Shown here one piece after another: positions 46,001 to 54,222 of a stretch of 64,000 nucleotides of DNA. The number at the start of each line of letters is the position of its first letter. Within the stretch, counting starts at the first letter, position 1. Source of the stretch: Sphingobacterium sp. SGR-19 (GTDB lineage: Bacteria > Bacteroidota > Bacteroidia > Sphingobacteriales > Sphingobacteriaceae). The DNA is taken from positions 62,001-126,000 of the forward strand of contig NZ_JAAKGS010000008.1 in NCBI RefSeq assembly GCF_011043555.1. Reading direction: 5' to 3'. Under the pieces are notes generated by a model, which ran no database searches, was not told the DNA's origin, and saw nothing but the letters and a program-made list of their open reading frames with translations. The position numbers were made by a program, and so were the translations under genes.

Positions 46001-46186
46001 GGTTATTCTTTACCTAAAACTTTGGTTAACAGGATTCGACTTAACAATGCGCGATTCTTCTTTATCGCGACCAACTTGCTTACGTTTTCCAACTTCAAAC
46101 TTTGGGATCCCGAACTGGGAAATTCGGATGGAAAGGAATACCCGCTAAGCAAGACACTTTCGTTCGGTTTACAAGTTAATCTATAA
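43079..46186 (+). CDS. SusC/RagA-type TonB-dependent outer-membrane transporter (PUL2)
   Basis: A 1035-residue importer: signal peptide (KTHAQ), carboxypeptidase-regulatory-like domain (ILGVVTNVKKEPLAGVNVSISNVPGLGAITDEAGKYS), plug with EVVVTATGNQRRIAVTGAITTVDVE, LVLVDGFERD, FTVLKDASATAIYGSRGANGVILINTKRG, then the barrel to the C-terminal FGLQVNL. There is no STN domain. It is clearly distinct in sequence from the PUL1 transporter, so a different glycan is likely. susD follows after 12 nt. Confidence 0.95.
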   Translation: MIMKNLIMLTCVVFLSMIAKTHAQEGASQEEITILGVVTNVKKEPLAGVNVSISNVPGLGAITDEAGKYSLKMRRYQTAVFTFVGYDTVEVLLNEQKQINVTMLESDASVLNEVVVTATGNQRRIAVTGAITTVDVERLKSNPSTSMVDALAGQVPGVMAMQTSGRPGAVSEFWIRSISTFGGGSAALVLVDGFERDINEVNVEDVESFTVLKDASATAIYGSRGANGVILINTKRGKDGKVSINAKTEGFLSSFTQLPDFVDGYTYASMANEAKTTRNQEPLYSEAELEILRLGLDPDLLPDVDWMDVLMRDAAYSQRHVLNLRGGGSTARYYVSGGYQNQQGMYKVDKALKDYNTNTNFKRYTYRLSVDMDVTKSTLLRAGVSGSLRQKNDPGIGTDAIWTSLMGYNPVMFPITYSDGKIPSWSSSSGNLNPWVQGTMTGYDENWTNNIQTTLNLEQNLKFITPGLRFIARYGYDTNNHNWIKRLKLPELWNVARFRNNGELVFTRVSEEQIMTQTSGSNGERRDFFEWDLIYNKNIRKHHFGAIAKYMQSSKVFTQGIGSDLKNGIARRIQGLSGRVNYNFDRRYFVDFNFGYTGSENFHRDHRFGFFPAFSGAWNVAEEPFLRDAEWVDMFKIRYSHGKTGNDNLGDTRFPYLYDIETIVNEDGDPSGGYNFGDIQSPNYRGGMRYSSVSSPHVSWEVATKKDLGIDFSLFQDKFSGVLDLFSERREGIYMTREFLPSFVGLEGNTSGNVGAVDVRGFDGNVAFKQRVNNVNFTLRGNMTYSKNEILERDEQNTIYDYRLQQGHRVGQARGLIALGLFKDYDDIRNSPTQTFGEVMPGDIKYKDINGDGIVDDTDVAAIGATVRPNLIYGFGLSANWKGLDINMHFQGSGKSSFFINGTTVYMFQGGPAGEGWGNILSQMAYGNRWVLGENEDPNADYPRLSYGGNPNNYRASTYWLRDGSYLRLKTLDIGYSLPKTLVNRIRLNNARFFFIATNLLTFSNFKLWDPELGNSDGKEYPLSKTLSFGLQVNL

Positions 46187-46198
46187 ACAACAAAGAAA

Positions 46199-48280
46199 AT
46201 GAAAAAAATAACGATCATACTATCCGCTGTCGGACTCATATCTATCCTAGGTGGATGTGCTAAATACCTTGATTCAGATTATCTGTTTGACGAACGGATG
46301 ACGACGGAAACGGCGTTTGCCGACAGAGACCATGTAGATAGATGGCTGGCGCGTACCTACTATTTTCTGGGTACAAATGTAATGCAGGATGTAACGAGCA
46401 AGAAAACAGTACGTTTTAATTTCGCAGACGATATGTATTACGGCGATATGAGCGATGAGTATGCGCGATGGAAAAAGGGGCAGTACAACGAAACAGGTTT
46501 AGGCGGCGAAAATCAACTCATTTGGGAGAGGGCATACCAAGGTATACGTCAGGCCTCTATTTTTTTGAACAATATCGATATAAATACCGAGATTTCAGAT
46601 GTCGAAAAAGCGGATATGAAAGGACAAGTCCGTTTTTTAAGAGCATACTTTTATTGGGTTCTGATTCGTACGTTTGGTCCAGTTCCCATTATCTCGGATG
46701 AGGGTATAGATTATACCGAGAGCTACGACGACATCGCACAGCCGCGCAATAGCTATGAGGAATGTGCCGCTTATCTGGATCACGAATTGGCAGAAGCTGC
46801 AAAAGTACTTCCGATGAGTCGGAGTATCCAGCAGATTACTCGCCCTACACGGGGCGCCGCTTTGTCCCTTCGTGCTAGAGTATTGCTATTTGCAGCGAGT
46901 CCATTGTATAACGGCAAAGCACCGGCCGATGTTGCAGCAGCCTTAGTTGATAAACAAGGAAATCATTTACTCCCGACGACCTATGATGAATTCAAATGGG
47001 CAAAGGCCGCTGCAGCAGCTAAGGACGTAATCGATTTAGGGCGTTATCAGCTATACGTTGCTTATCGGAAGGAAACCGGAGATATTATGTATCCAGCAAC
47101 GGTAACACCTCCCTATGACCCGGCTTTTTCAGACAATAACTGGCCTTTGGGCTGGCGAGATATCGACCCTTTCGAATCCTACCGCGCTTTGTTCAATGGG
47201 CAGGTTCCTAGTTTCCAGAATCCGGAGTTGATTTTTACACGCGGCCAGAACCAAGGTGGAGAGAATATCCGCGTCATGGTGTTGCATCAATTGCCGCGTG
47301 GAAATGCCAACGGTTATAACTCACACGGCATGACCCAAAAGCAGGCTGATGCCTATTATATGAACGATGGTACCGATATACCCGGTATGAACGATATGTA
47401 CGCTGGTCGTCCGGGATACGCTGGTCGTTATAATACATTGCCCCGGGCGTCTGGTGTTGTAAAAGCAGAAGAAGTCAGTGATTACCCTGAGCTCGGCATC
47501 CAGGCTGAGAAAGTCCACAAACAATATGTGAGACGTGAGCCGCGCTTTTACGCATCCGTTGCCTATAACGGTTCGACATGGAATCTGGATAACGAAATCA
47601 ATTACCCAGAGTTAAAAAACCCACAGGTATTCTATTATTTTGACGAAGTGAATGGTTATAGACCTGGCGTTACCTATTGGTTACGTACCGGTATTGGCAT
47701 TAAGAAATTTGTCCATCCGAACGATACGAGAATGATTTCAACCAATACAGGCTACGATGTCAGTAATATTGAACAAAAAGCGGACCCCGCCATTCGCTAT
47801 GCAGAGGTGCTCTTAATCTATGCGGAGGCGCTAAACGAGCTAAGTGGAAGCCATAGTGTCCCCTCTTACGACGGCAGCAAAACACACACCATATTCCGGG
47901 ATGTAGCCGAAATGAAACAGGGCGTCCAGCCGATACGAATTCGGGCGGGATTGCCAGATTACGAGGACGAGATATATGGCGACGCGGACAAATTCCGGAT
48001 GAGCCTGAAGCGCGAACGGCAGATCGAGTTGTTTGCGGAAGGCCATCGCTATTTCGATCTGCGTCGATGGATGGATGCACCAACAGAGGAGGCGGCACCT
48101 ATATATGGTTGTAATACATGGATATCAAGTGATAAACCTGATTATTTTCATACACCCGTAGCAGTTCCTTCCTTACCCTCTATTTTCACGCTGAAGATGT
48201 GGTTTTGGCCGATCCATTGGGATGAATTGAGACGGAATAAAGAACTGACACAAAATCCGGGTTGGACAAACCCTGAATAA
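46199..48280 (+). CDS. SusD/RagB-type glycan-binding lipoprotein (PUL2)
   Basis: A 693-residue surface lipoprotein (lipobox LGGC, C20). SusD landmarks are YQGIRQASIFLNNID, KGQVRFLRAYFYWVLIRTFGPVPIISDEG, an LRARVLLFAASPLYNG helix, and the C-terminal AIRYAEVLLIYAEALNEL, FRMSLKRERQIELFAEGHRYFDLRRW. It pairs with the preceding SusC. Its N-terminal ITKFA-like start contains the TPR-like scaffold; the glycan-binding residues cannot be read from sequence alone. Confidence 0.93.
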   Translation: MKKITIILSAVGLISILGGCAKYLDSDYLFDERMTTETAFADRDHVDRWLARTYYFLGTNVMQDVTSKKTVRFNFADDMYYGDMSDEYARWKKGQYNETGLGGENQLIWERAYQGIRQASIFLNNIDINTEISDVEKADMKGQVRFLRAYFYWVLIRTFGPVPIISDEGIDYTESYDDIAQPRNSYEECAAYLDHELAEAAKVLPMSRSIQQITRPTRGAALSLRARVLLFAASPLYNGKAPADVAAALVDKQGNHLLPTTYDEFKWAKAAAAAKDVIDLGRYQLYVAYRKETGDIMYPATVTPPYDPAFSDNNWPLGWRDIDPFESYRALFNGQVPSFQNPELIFTRGQNQGGENIRVMVLHQLPRGNANGYNSHGMTQKQADAYYMNDGTDIPGMNDMYAGRPGYAGRYNTLPRASGVVKAEEVSDYPELGIQAEKVHKQYVRREPRFYASVAYNGSTWNLDNEINYPELKNPQVFYYFDEVNGYRPGVTYWLRTGIGIKKFVHPNDTRMISTNTGYDVSNIEQKADPAIRYAEVLLIYAEALNELSGSHSVPSYDGSKTHTIFRDVAEMKQGVQPIRIRAGLPDYEDEIYGDADKFRMSLKRERQIELFAEGHRYFDLRRWMDAPTEEAAPIYGCNTWISSDKPDYFHTPVAVPSLPSIFTLKMWFWPIHWDELRRNKELTQNPGWTNPE

Positions 48281-48298
48281 TGAATATAATCTCTAAAA

Positions 48299-49309
48299 AT
48301 GATGAAGAAGATATATAACCTATTTTTAGTAATGACAGCCTTGATGTGTTGCATCTCGTGCAATAATGAGTGGGAAGATGAACAGTATGAGCATCTGGTA
48401 TCTTTCAAGGCGGTGCCCAATACGGAGGGTGTAAGCTGGACATACGTGCGCTATAAAGAGGATGGGAAAGTCAAATTTGATCTGCCTGTAATTGTTAGTG
48501 GTTCGACCCCGAATGCTGAAGATCGCACTGTCCGTTTGGGATTGGATTTGGATACACTAGACTATTTGAACCGAGAGCAGTTTGGGGAAAGAGAGAATCT
48601 TTATTACAGACTATTAGAAGATAAGTATTATAGTATGCCAGAAACCATCACTATTCCGGCAGGAGAAAGCCAAGTGACTATTCCGATCGAATTTTCACTG
48701 GCGGGTATAGATGAAGCGGATAAATGGGTGCTTCCCTTGCAGATCCTGGAAGATCCTACAGGTAATTATCAGATAAATCCACATAAACACTATAAAAGAG
48801 CGATGTTGCGTATAGCTCCATTCAATGATTATTCGGGCGTATATAGCGGTAATTTGTATAAAATGATATTGGAAAAAGATACGGCTAATTCTTTAACCTT
48901 CGATACTTATCGATCATATGTGGTTGATGAAGAAACTATCTTTTTTTATGCCGCCACTAGGGATGTCGACTATCTTGATCGTAAAAATTATAAGGTTTTT
49001 GTACGATTTACAGATGAGGCAATAGACCTTTTGAATATTAAGAAAAAGCTGGAAATATGGAGCGATAATACCGAAAATAACAATTTTAAGGTAGAAGGTG
49101 ATCAACCATACTATACCATCGATCAAGAGTGGGATCCTGTAAAGCCTTATTTAAGACACATATACATTACCCTCTCTTTCGCGTATTCAATCGAGGATTA
49201 TAGCTCCGTACCGGGATTGCGGTTAAAATATGAAACGGAAGGGACGCTATCGATGCAGCGCGATTTAAATACCTTGATACCGGATGAAGATCAGCAGATT
49301 CAGTGGTAA
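48299..49309 (+). CDS. DUF1735/DUF4973-type surface lipoprotein
   Basis: A 336-residue lipoprotein (lipobox CISC). The N-terminal part has the DUF1735-like beta sandwich (VSFKAVPNTEGVSWTYVRYKEDGKVKFDLPVIVSG ... LEDKYYSMPETITIPAGESQVTIPIEFSLAG ... WVLPLQI). The C-terminal part (FNDYSGVYSGNLYKMI ... YVVDEETIFFYAATRD ... IYITLSFAYSIEDY ... LKYETEGTLSMQRDLN) matches DUF4973. Proteins of this kind follow SusCD in many loci and are thought to bind glycan at the cell surface. It lies between susD (18 nt) and GH43 (20 nt). Confidence 0.8.
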   Translation: MMKKIYNLFLVMTALMCCISCNNEWEDEQYEHLVSFKAVPNTEGVSWTYVRYKEDGKVKFDLPVIVSGSTPNAEDRTVRLGLDLDTLDYLNREQFGERENLYYRLLEDKYYSMPETITIPAGESQVTIPIEFSLAGIDEADKWVLPLQILEDPTGNYQINPHKHYKRAMLRIAPFNDYSGVYSGNLYKMILEKDTANSLTFDTYRSYVVDEETIFFYAATRDVDYLDRKNYKVFVRFTDEAIDLLNIKKKLEIWSDNTENNNFKVEGDQPYYTIDQEWDPVKPYLRHIYITLSFAYSIEDYSSVPGLRLKYETEGTLSMQRDLNTLIPDEDQQIQW

Positions 49310-49329
49310 TTTTTAGATTTGGAAATATA

Positions 49330-50634
49330 ATGAAAATGCTTAAATTCAACTTCATGTTTAGTAACTGTTTTATGTTGGCGCTTACGCTGTTCTGGTCATG
49401 CAAAAGCAGTAGTAACGTAGCCCCCACAGAAAACCAAAAAGATGATGACCCAGCGACCGTCGTCGTAGCAACAGTGTCCGATTTGGTCGCGGAAGAAACA
49501 AACAAGAAAAACGAACTGAGACTCAGTTGGATTAATCCGCCGGGCACGGTTTCGGTAGCCCTTTCTTACACGGAAGAGGGAACCGATACAGAGCATATTG
49601 TCACGCCTCATATACGCGTAGACGGTGCAAGTAGAAGTTCGTATGTATTAAAATTGCCGAGATATGCTACCTATAAAGTTACCGCAATAGCGATGGATAA
49701 TTATGGAAGAAAATCGGAAGCACACACGATAACAGCCACGCCTGCTGAGGAGAATTCCTATGAAGTCATCGAAAATAAATTGCCGATTGCCGATCCTTAT
49801 GTTTTATATCATGGCGGTAAATACTACGCCTACGGAACGCGCGTCAATGGTTTTGAAGTCTATATGTCCGAAGATCTGAAACATTGGAGACGCAGCGAGC
49901 ATTTGGCGTTATCTCCAGAGAATTCTTGGGGCGATAGGTGGTTCTGGGCACCAGAGGTCTATTACGTGGAATCCAAAAATAGGTTCTATATGTTCTATTC
50001 GGTTGATGAGCATATCTGTGTCGCCACATCTAGCAGGCCTGAGGGACCATTTATACAGCAGGAAAAGAAGCCGATTGTCACCGAAAAGGCAATCGATACG
50101 CATTTTTATATGGATGAGGATGGTACTCCATATCTTTATTACGTGCGCTTTACAGGGGGTAACGTAATTTGGGTAGCGGAAATGAACGACGATTTAATCA
50201 GTATTAAACCAGAAACCCTAACCGAATGTATCCGTGCGCAGGACGCTTGGGAGAGAAAACAAGGTACCATTGCGGAAGGGCCATCTGTGCTGAAGCGCGG
50301 TGATACGTACTACTTGATGTACTCGGCAAATCACTTCGAGAGTAAAGATTATGCTGTCGGTTATGCAACAGCTACGTCACCTAAAGGACCTTGGAAGAAG
50401 TACGAAGGGAATCCCGTTTTACGCAGAGATATGCCTGCTGCTGATGGATTGGTAGGCACGGGGCATGGTGCACCTTTTGTTACTGCTAACGGTAGCTTTA
50501 GATACATTTATCATGCCCATGCAAACGAAAATAACGTACAGCCTCGGACGTCTTTTATAAACCAGATGGATTTTTCAGCTGAGGGTATTATTCGTATTTT
50601 TGGTGATGCTATTCATCCGGTGGTGGTGAAATAA
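49330..50634 (+). CDS. GH43-type glycosidase, lipoprotein
   Basis: A 434-residue lipoprotein (lipobox LFWSC, C24) with an N-terminal fibronectin-III-like module (about 45-140) and a five-bladed GH43 propeller. The catalytic set is complete: D155 base (LPIADPYVLYHGG), D256 (KAIDTHFYMDEDG) and E316 acid (GTIAEGPSVLKRG). GH43 includes arabinofuranosidases, xylosidases and galactan exo-beta-1,3-galactosidases; the galM gene in the same locus hints at arabinose or galactose, but this is inference. I chose the ATG at 49330 over a longer frame from 49303, which overlaps the preceding gene and adds residues before the signal. Confidence 0.88.
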   Translation: MKMLKFNFMFSNCFMLALTLFWSCKSSSNVAPTENQKDDDPATVVVATVSDLVAEETNKKNELRLSWINPPGTVSVALSYTEEGTDTEHIVTPHIRVDGASRSSYVLKLPRYATYKVTAIAMDNYGRKSEAHTITATPAEENSYEVIENKLPIADPYVLYHGGKYYAYGTRVNGFEVYMSEDLKHWRRSEHLALSPENSWGDRWFWAPEVYYVESKNRFYMFYSVDEHICVATSSRPEGPFIQQEKKPIVTEKAIDTHFYMDEDGTPYLYYVRFTGGNVIWVAEMNDDLISIKPETLTECIRAQDAWERKQGTIAEGPSVLKRGDTYYLMYSANHFESKDYAVGYATATSPKGPWKKYEGNPVLRRDMPAADGLVGTGHGAPFVTANGSFRYIYHAHANENNVQPRTSFINQMDFSAEGIIRIFGDAIHPVVVK

Positions 50635-50658
50635 CACGATATTATAAACGAACACAGC

Positions 50659-51876
50659 ATGAAAAGAAGAACATTTTTACGCGCGCTCCATGTAGGTGCT
50701 GCCTCCGTCGCCCTTTTTAATAATCAAAGTCATGCGACACATTTAACATCGCTTTTAGATCGAAGCGAAGATGACAAAGCGTTGGCATATCATCGGATAG
50801 AGGAGATTAAATTTTCAACAGTAAAATTGAACTATCCTCGTCTGGTCGGGAAAAATGCGCGACTCGATCTACATGGCTACGGACCGAATATAGAAATAGT
50901 TTGCCTGTTGACTGATAAGGGAGCCATGGGCTGGGCTTCTTTACGGGGCCCAAAACACGAGGCTGAAAAGATCTTGGGTGAACTCGTTGGGAAAAAAGTA
51001 TCCGACTTGTTTGCAGTCAATAAGGGTACCTTACAGGCTCGGCATATTCCGTTCGATATGGCACTTCATGACCTAGCCGGCATCATTTTACAAAAGCCGG
51101 TATATAGTATACTGGGGCAAGACAAACCGTTTATCACGGACTATTATAGCGGAATGATCTATTTCGATGATCTGGAGCCAGCCGACAAACCTGCAGGAAT
51201 TGACCGTATATTGGAAGAATGCCGTTATGACTATGATCTAGGCTACAGGCAGTTCAAACTGAAAATAGGTCGCGGACATAAATGGATGTCGTATAGAGAG
51301 GGTTTGCAGCGGGATATTGATGTAACCAAGGCGGTACATAAAGCTTTCCCCGACTGCGGCATTCTAGTAGATGGTAATAATGGATTTACATCTGATCAGT
51401 TTATTGACTACCTGAAAGGTATTGCCGGTGTTAAACTATTTTGGATAGAAGAGCCCTTTCATGAAACTGTTGCAGACTATCAAAAGTTGCGGAATTTTAT
51501 AAAGCGTGAAGATATACAAACCTTACTGGCGGATGGTGAAGCAGATCCCGATCAGCAATTTTTGAGAGAACTTATTCAGCAGGATTTATTGGATGTGCAC
51601 TTAACGGATATAGAAGGACTTGGATTTACCAATTGGCGACGATTGATGCCAGAACTCAAAAGATTGGGTGCACAGGCTTCACCACATGCCTGGGGTTCAC
51701 TTCTCAAGACCAATTATACGGCACATTTAGCCGGAGGTTTAGGGAATACTGTAACCATAGAGGGAGTAACGAGCACATCGGATGACGTCGATCTTTCTGG
51801 TTACATTGTCAAAGATGGTAAATTAATCCCACCTTCGGCACCAGGTTTTGGTATGTCGCTGTTGAAGAAAATATAA
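50659..51876 (+). CDS. Enolase-superfamily enzyme (mandelate racemase/muconate lactonizing group), exported
   Basis: A 405-residue protein with a Tat-like or Sec-type N-terminus (MKRRTFLRALHVGAASVALF). The barrel active site is present: K200/K202 (FKLKIG), metal ligands D238 (LVDGNNG), E264 (FWIEEPF), and an acidic position near D292/E294 (LADGEADPD), plus H343 in ASPHAWGSLL. MLE-type enzymes dehydrate or epimerise sugar acids or dipeptides after abstracting an alpha proton. Being exported and next to GH43 in a SusCD locus, it may act on an uronic or aldonic acid released from the glycan, but no substrate can be named. A strong terminator follows. Confidence 0.85.
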   Translation: MKRRTFLRALHVGAASVALFNNQSHATHLTSLLDRSEDDKALAYHRIEEIKFSTVKLNYPRLVGKNARLDLHGYGPNIEIVCLLTDKGAMGWASLRGPKHEAEKILGELVGKKVSDLFAVNKGTLQARHIPFDMALHDLAGIILQKPVYSILGQDKPFITDYYSGMIYFDDLEPADKPAGIDRILEECRYDYDLGYRQFKLKIGRGHKWMSYREGLQRDIDVTKAVHKAFPDCGILVDGNNGFTSDQFIDYLKGIAGVKLFWIEEPFHETVADYQKLRNFIKREDIQTLLADGEADPDQQFLRELIQQDLLDVHLTDIEGLGFTNWRRLMPELKRLGAQASPHAWGSLLKTNYTAHLAGGLGNTVTIEGVTSTSDDVDLSGYIVKDGKLIPPSAPGFGMSLLKKI

Positions 51877-51934
51877 AAGTTCTTCTCTCACATACGCCCG
51901 CTGAGGACCAATATCATCTCCCCGTGTGACAAAG

Positions 51935-51986
51935 CGATGTCGACGCACGAAGACGTTATACTTCCGTGCGCCGACATCGTATTTTT
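51935..51986. terminator. Strong hairpin between convergent enolase-superfamily and TlpA genes
   Basis: CGATGTCG pairs with CGACATCG and CGCACG with CGTGCG, interrupted by one A/C mismatch, then AAG/CTT beyond a bulge, around an 8-nt loop (51935-51979). TATTTTT follows on the + strand, so it mainly ends PUL2; the overlap with the tlpA stop suggests it also serves that gene. Confidence 0.85.
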
Positions 51987-53073
51987 ACAGTGTTTTTTCC
52001 AATAGATGGATTAATTGTTTTCCCCGTAGACCGACTGCGATAATTTTACCTTTTGGATCGATGAGGTAATTCATAGGGATAGACTGTACTTCGTAGCTTT
52101 CGGCAGCGGCATTGTCGAATCCTTTCAAATCAGATACATGAACCCAAGGGAGACCATCTTTTTCGATCGCATCAAGCCATTTTTGTTTACCGCTTTCTTT
52201 ATCGAGTGAAACACCAAGGATCGTGAAATTTTGATCTTTAAACCGCTTATACGCTTCGACAAGGTGTGGATTTTCGGCACGGCAAGGTATACACCATGAA
52301 GCCCAAAAGTCTAAAAGTACATATTTTCCACGAAAATCAGACAGACTGACCGGATTGCCCGCTACATCATTCATTGTAAAATCAATAGCATCCTTTCCTA
52401 TGCCCAATTTTTTCGCTCCAAGTAAAAACCTGCCAACGCGCCGACCATCTTCGGAATCACGCCACCACTGAGGGAGGTTATTGTATATTTCTGACATCTC
52501 TTCGTATCGGTTCGCGAGAAGATTGGGTCTACCTATTTCTTTCATCAAATCCAACGATACTGGAGAAGCGGGATACGACCTTAAGAATGCTAAGTGAACG
52601 CTATCTCTTTTTGCGAGGAGGATATCTTCCTTCTTGCCTTTATCTGTCCAGCCGATAGATTTAAGTTGCTGTTGAAGGATGGTAAAATCACGCTGTACGG
52701 AGCTTCCTTTTATAGTAGCCGTTTCTAGATGTTCTCCTTTTACCGTGGTGATTCCCGAATCAAGATAAAAATGAATGGTTTCACCTCTTTTCTTTGTTTT
52801 TGCTTCTTCTTCTTTAGAATAACCAACGAAAAGAAGGGCTTTTACAGGTTTGTCAACAGTTCCTTTCAGTTCGAAATGACCCTGACGGACACGTGTCGTA
52901 TCGTGTTTAAACGATTTTCCGTTAGAGTAGGCCAGTAGAACCGCACTACCTTCCATTGCGGAACTCGATATATCTCCTTTAAGGTGGAAGGTTTCTTGTG
53001 CCATCGCTGTATGTAATACGAATAAGCTGAACCACAGCACGGATAGGGCTTTTAAATTTTTAAATTTATGCAT
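51985..53073 (-). CDS. TlpA-like thiol-disulfide oxidoreductase with DUF4369-type N-terminus (second of a pair)
   Basis: A 362-residue exported protein (signal ending TAMAQ). The N-terminal half (TFHLKGDISSSAMEGSAVLLAYSNGKSFKHDTTRVRQGHFELKGTV) is the DUF4369 beta domain typical of Bacteroidota. The C-terminal half is a thioredoxin fold (DFTMNDVAGNPVSLSDFRGKYVLLDFWASWCIPCRAENPHLVEAYKRF). The active site is CIPC rather than the common CGPC. The cis-proline position is IPMNYLID. It ends the third SusCD operon, 5 nt after the other thioredoxin gene. Likely a periplasmic or outer-envelope disulfide reductase; partner unknown. Confidence 0.9.
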   Translation of the reverse strand: MHKFKNLKALSVLWFSLFVLHTAMAQETFHLKGDISSSAMEGSAVLLAYSNGKSFKHDTTRVRQGHFELKGTVDKPVKALLFVGYSKEEEAKTKKRGETIHFYLDSGITTVKGEHLETATIKGSSVQRDFTILQQQLKSIGWTDKGKKEDILLAKRDSVHLAFLRSYPASPVSLDLMKEIGRPNLLANRYEEMSEIYNNLPQWWRDSEDGRRVGRFLLGAKKLGIGKDAIDFTMNDVAGNPVSLSDFRGKYVLLDFWASWCIPCRAENPHLVEAYKRFKDQNFTILGVSLDKESGKQKWLDAIEKDGLPWVHVSDLKGFDNAAAESYEVQSIPMNYLIDPKGKIIAVGLRGKQLIHLLEKTL

Positions 53074-53078
53074 GTTAT

Positions 53079-54197
53079 TTATTTTAGCAGTTCCTGGATC
53101 TTGTTAAACAAGGTTTCGCCACGGAGATTGGTTGCCACAATTTTTCCCTGACCATCAATCAATACATTTTGTGGAATGGCCCGCACGCCATATAGCGCAG
53201 CCGCTGGTTCCTTCCAGCCTTTAAGGCTTGATACATGATACCAAGGCATCCCATCCTGCTCAATGGCAGCTTTCCATCTATTCGCATCAGTATCCAACGA
53301 TACACTTAACACCGTAAATCCCTTGTCTTTAAACGCATTGAATGTTTCCACTACATGTGGATTTTCTTTGCGACAGGGGCCACACCAGCTGGCCCAGAAA
53401 TCGACAAGTGTGTATTTATTTTTACTGATCACTTCGTTCAAACTAAGGGCTTTGCCCTCTGGAGTAGTAGAAGAAAAGTCTTTAAAAGCTGTCCCGGTCA
53501 ATTCACCTTTGGCGGAAAGTAAACGCTCTTCTAATTGTTTCCCAAGTGCGGTCTCCTTTAATGTCGCACTCAATTTTTCATAATAGGGATAGGTGGTTTC
53601 ATAGTTGGCCAATCTTCCCAGTGCCGTTTTATCGAGATAATAAAGGGAAACGTAAGAGGTGGGGTTTTCTGTTACAAATTCATGAACTATTTGCTGCTTA
53701 GCACGGTGCTGCTTACTGATTTCGGGTATCAACTTCGTGATATATGCTTTCTTTTCTTCACCCTCTGGCATCTTTTTAAACGTGTTCAACGCGTCAAAGA
53801 GCTTTGTTTCTGAAGGCCTTATTTGCTTGGCCAATCGCTCGTGTTCTTCAACCATTTTTGTGCCACTGATATCGGCATAGCGAATGGAATCTTTTGCGGA
53901 GACTCGGATGCTTCCTTTGGAAAGAAACAAATCAATGAAATCAACAGTTTGCCCGTCCTGAATCCCTAATTTCCCGATGGTGGGCGAAAGTATGTGCCCT
54001 TTTAATTTGAAACGGCCGTTCTTTACCATCACGCTGTCTGTGATTTTGGTTGTATCGTTAACGTAATACAACTTGATGAACTTGTTATTGTGCCGTGGAT
54101 TTGCTTTGCCTTTAATCGTAAAATTTCCGCTTTGAGAAAAGGATGCTACCGGGCCGCATAACAACGTAATAAATATCCAAATATGTGTTAGTTTCAT
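53079..54197 (-). CDS. TlpA-like thiol-disulfide oxidoreductase with DUF4369-type N-terminus (first of a pair)
   Basis: A 372-residue exported protein (signal ending SFSQ) with the same layout as its neighbour. A DUF4369 domain (NFTIKGKANPRHNNKFIKLYYVNDTTKITDSVMVKNGRFKLKG) and a helical middle part are followed by a thioredoxin fold with the standard site WASWCGPCRKENPHVVETF and the cis-proline region IPQNVLID. The two proteins appear to be tandem paralogs that diverged at the active site (CGPC against CIPC), perhaps with different redox potentials or partners. It starts 25 nt after the PKD-like lipoprotein gene. Confidence 0.92.
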   Translation of the reverse strand: MKLTHIWIFITLLCGPVASFSQSGNFTIKGKANPRHNNKFIKLYYVNDTTKITDSVMVKNGRFKLKGHILSPTIGKLGIQDGQTVDFIDLFLSKGSIRVSAKDSIRYADISGTKMVEEHERLAKQIRPSETKLFDALNTFKKMPEGEEKKAYITKLIPEISKQHRAKQQIVHEFVTENPTSYVSLYYLDKTALGRLANYETTYPYYEKLSATLKETALGKQLEERLLSAKGELTGTAFKDFSSTTPEGKALSLNEVISKNKYTLVDFWASWCGPCRKENPHVVETFNAFKDKGFTVLSVSLDTDANRWKAAIEQDGMPWYHVSSLKGWKEPAAALYGVRAIPQNVLIDGQGKIVATNLRGETLFNKIQELLK

Positions 54198-54222
54198 GTT
54201 TTTTTTTTAAAATGTTTATAAA

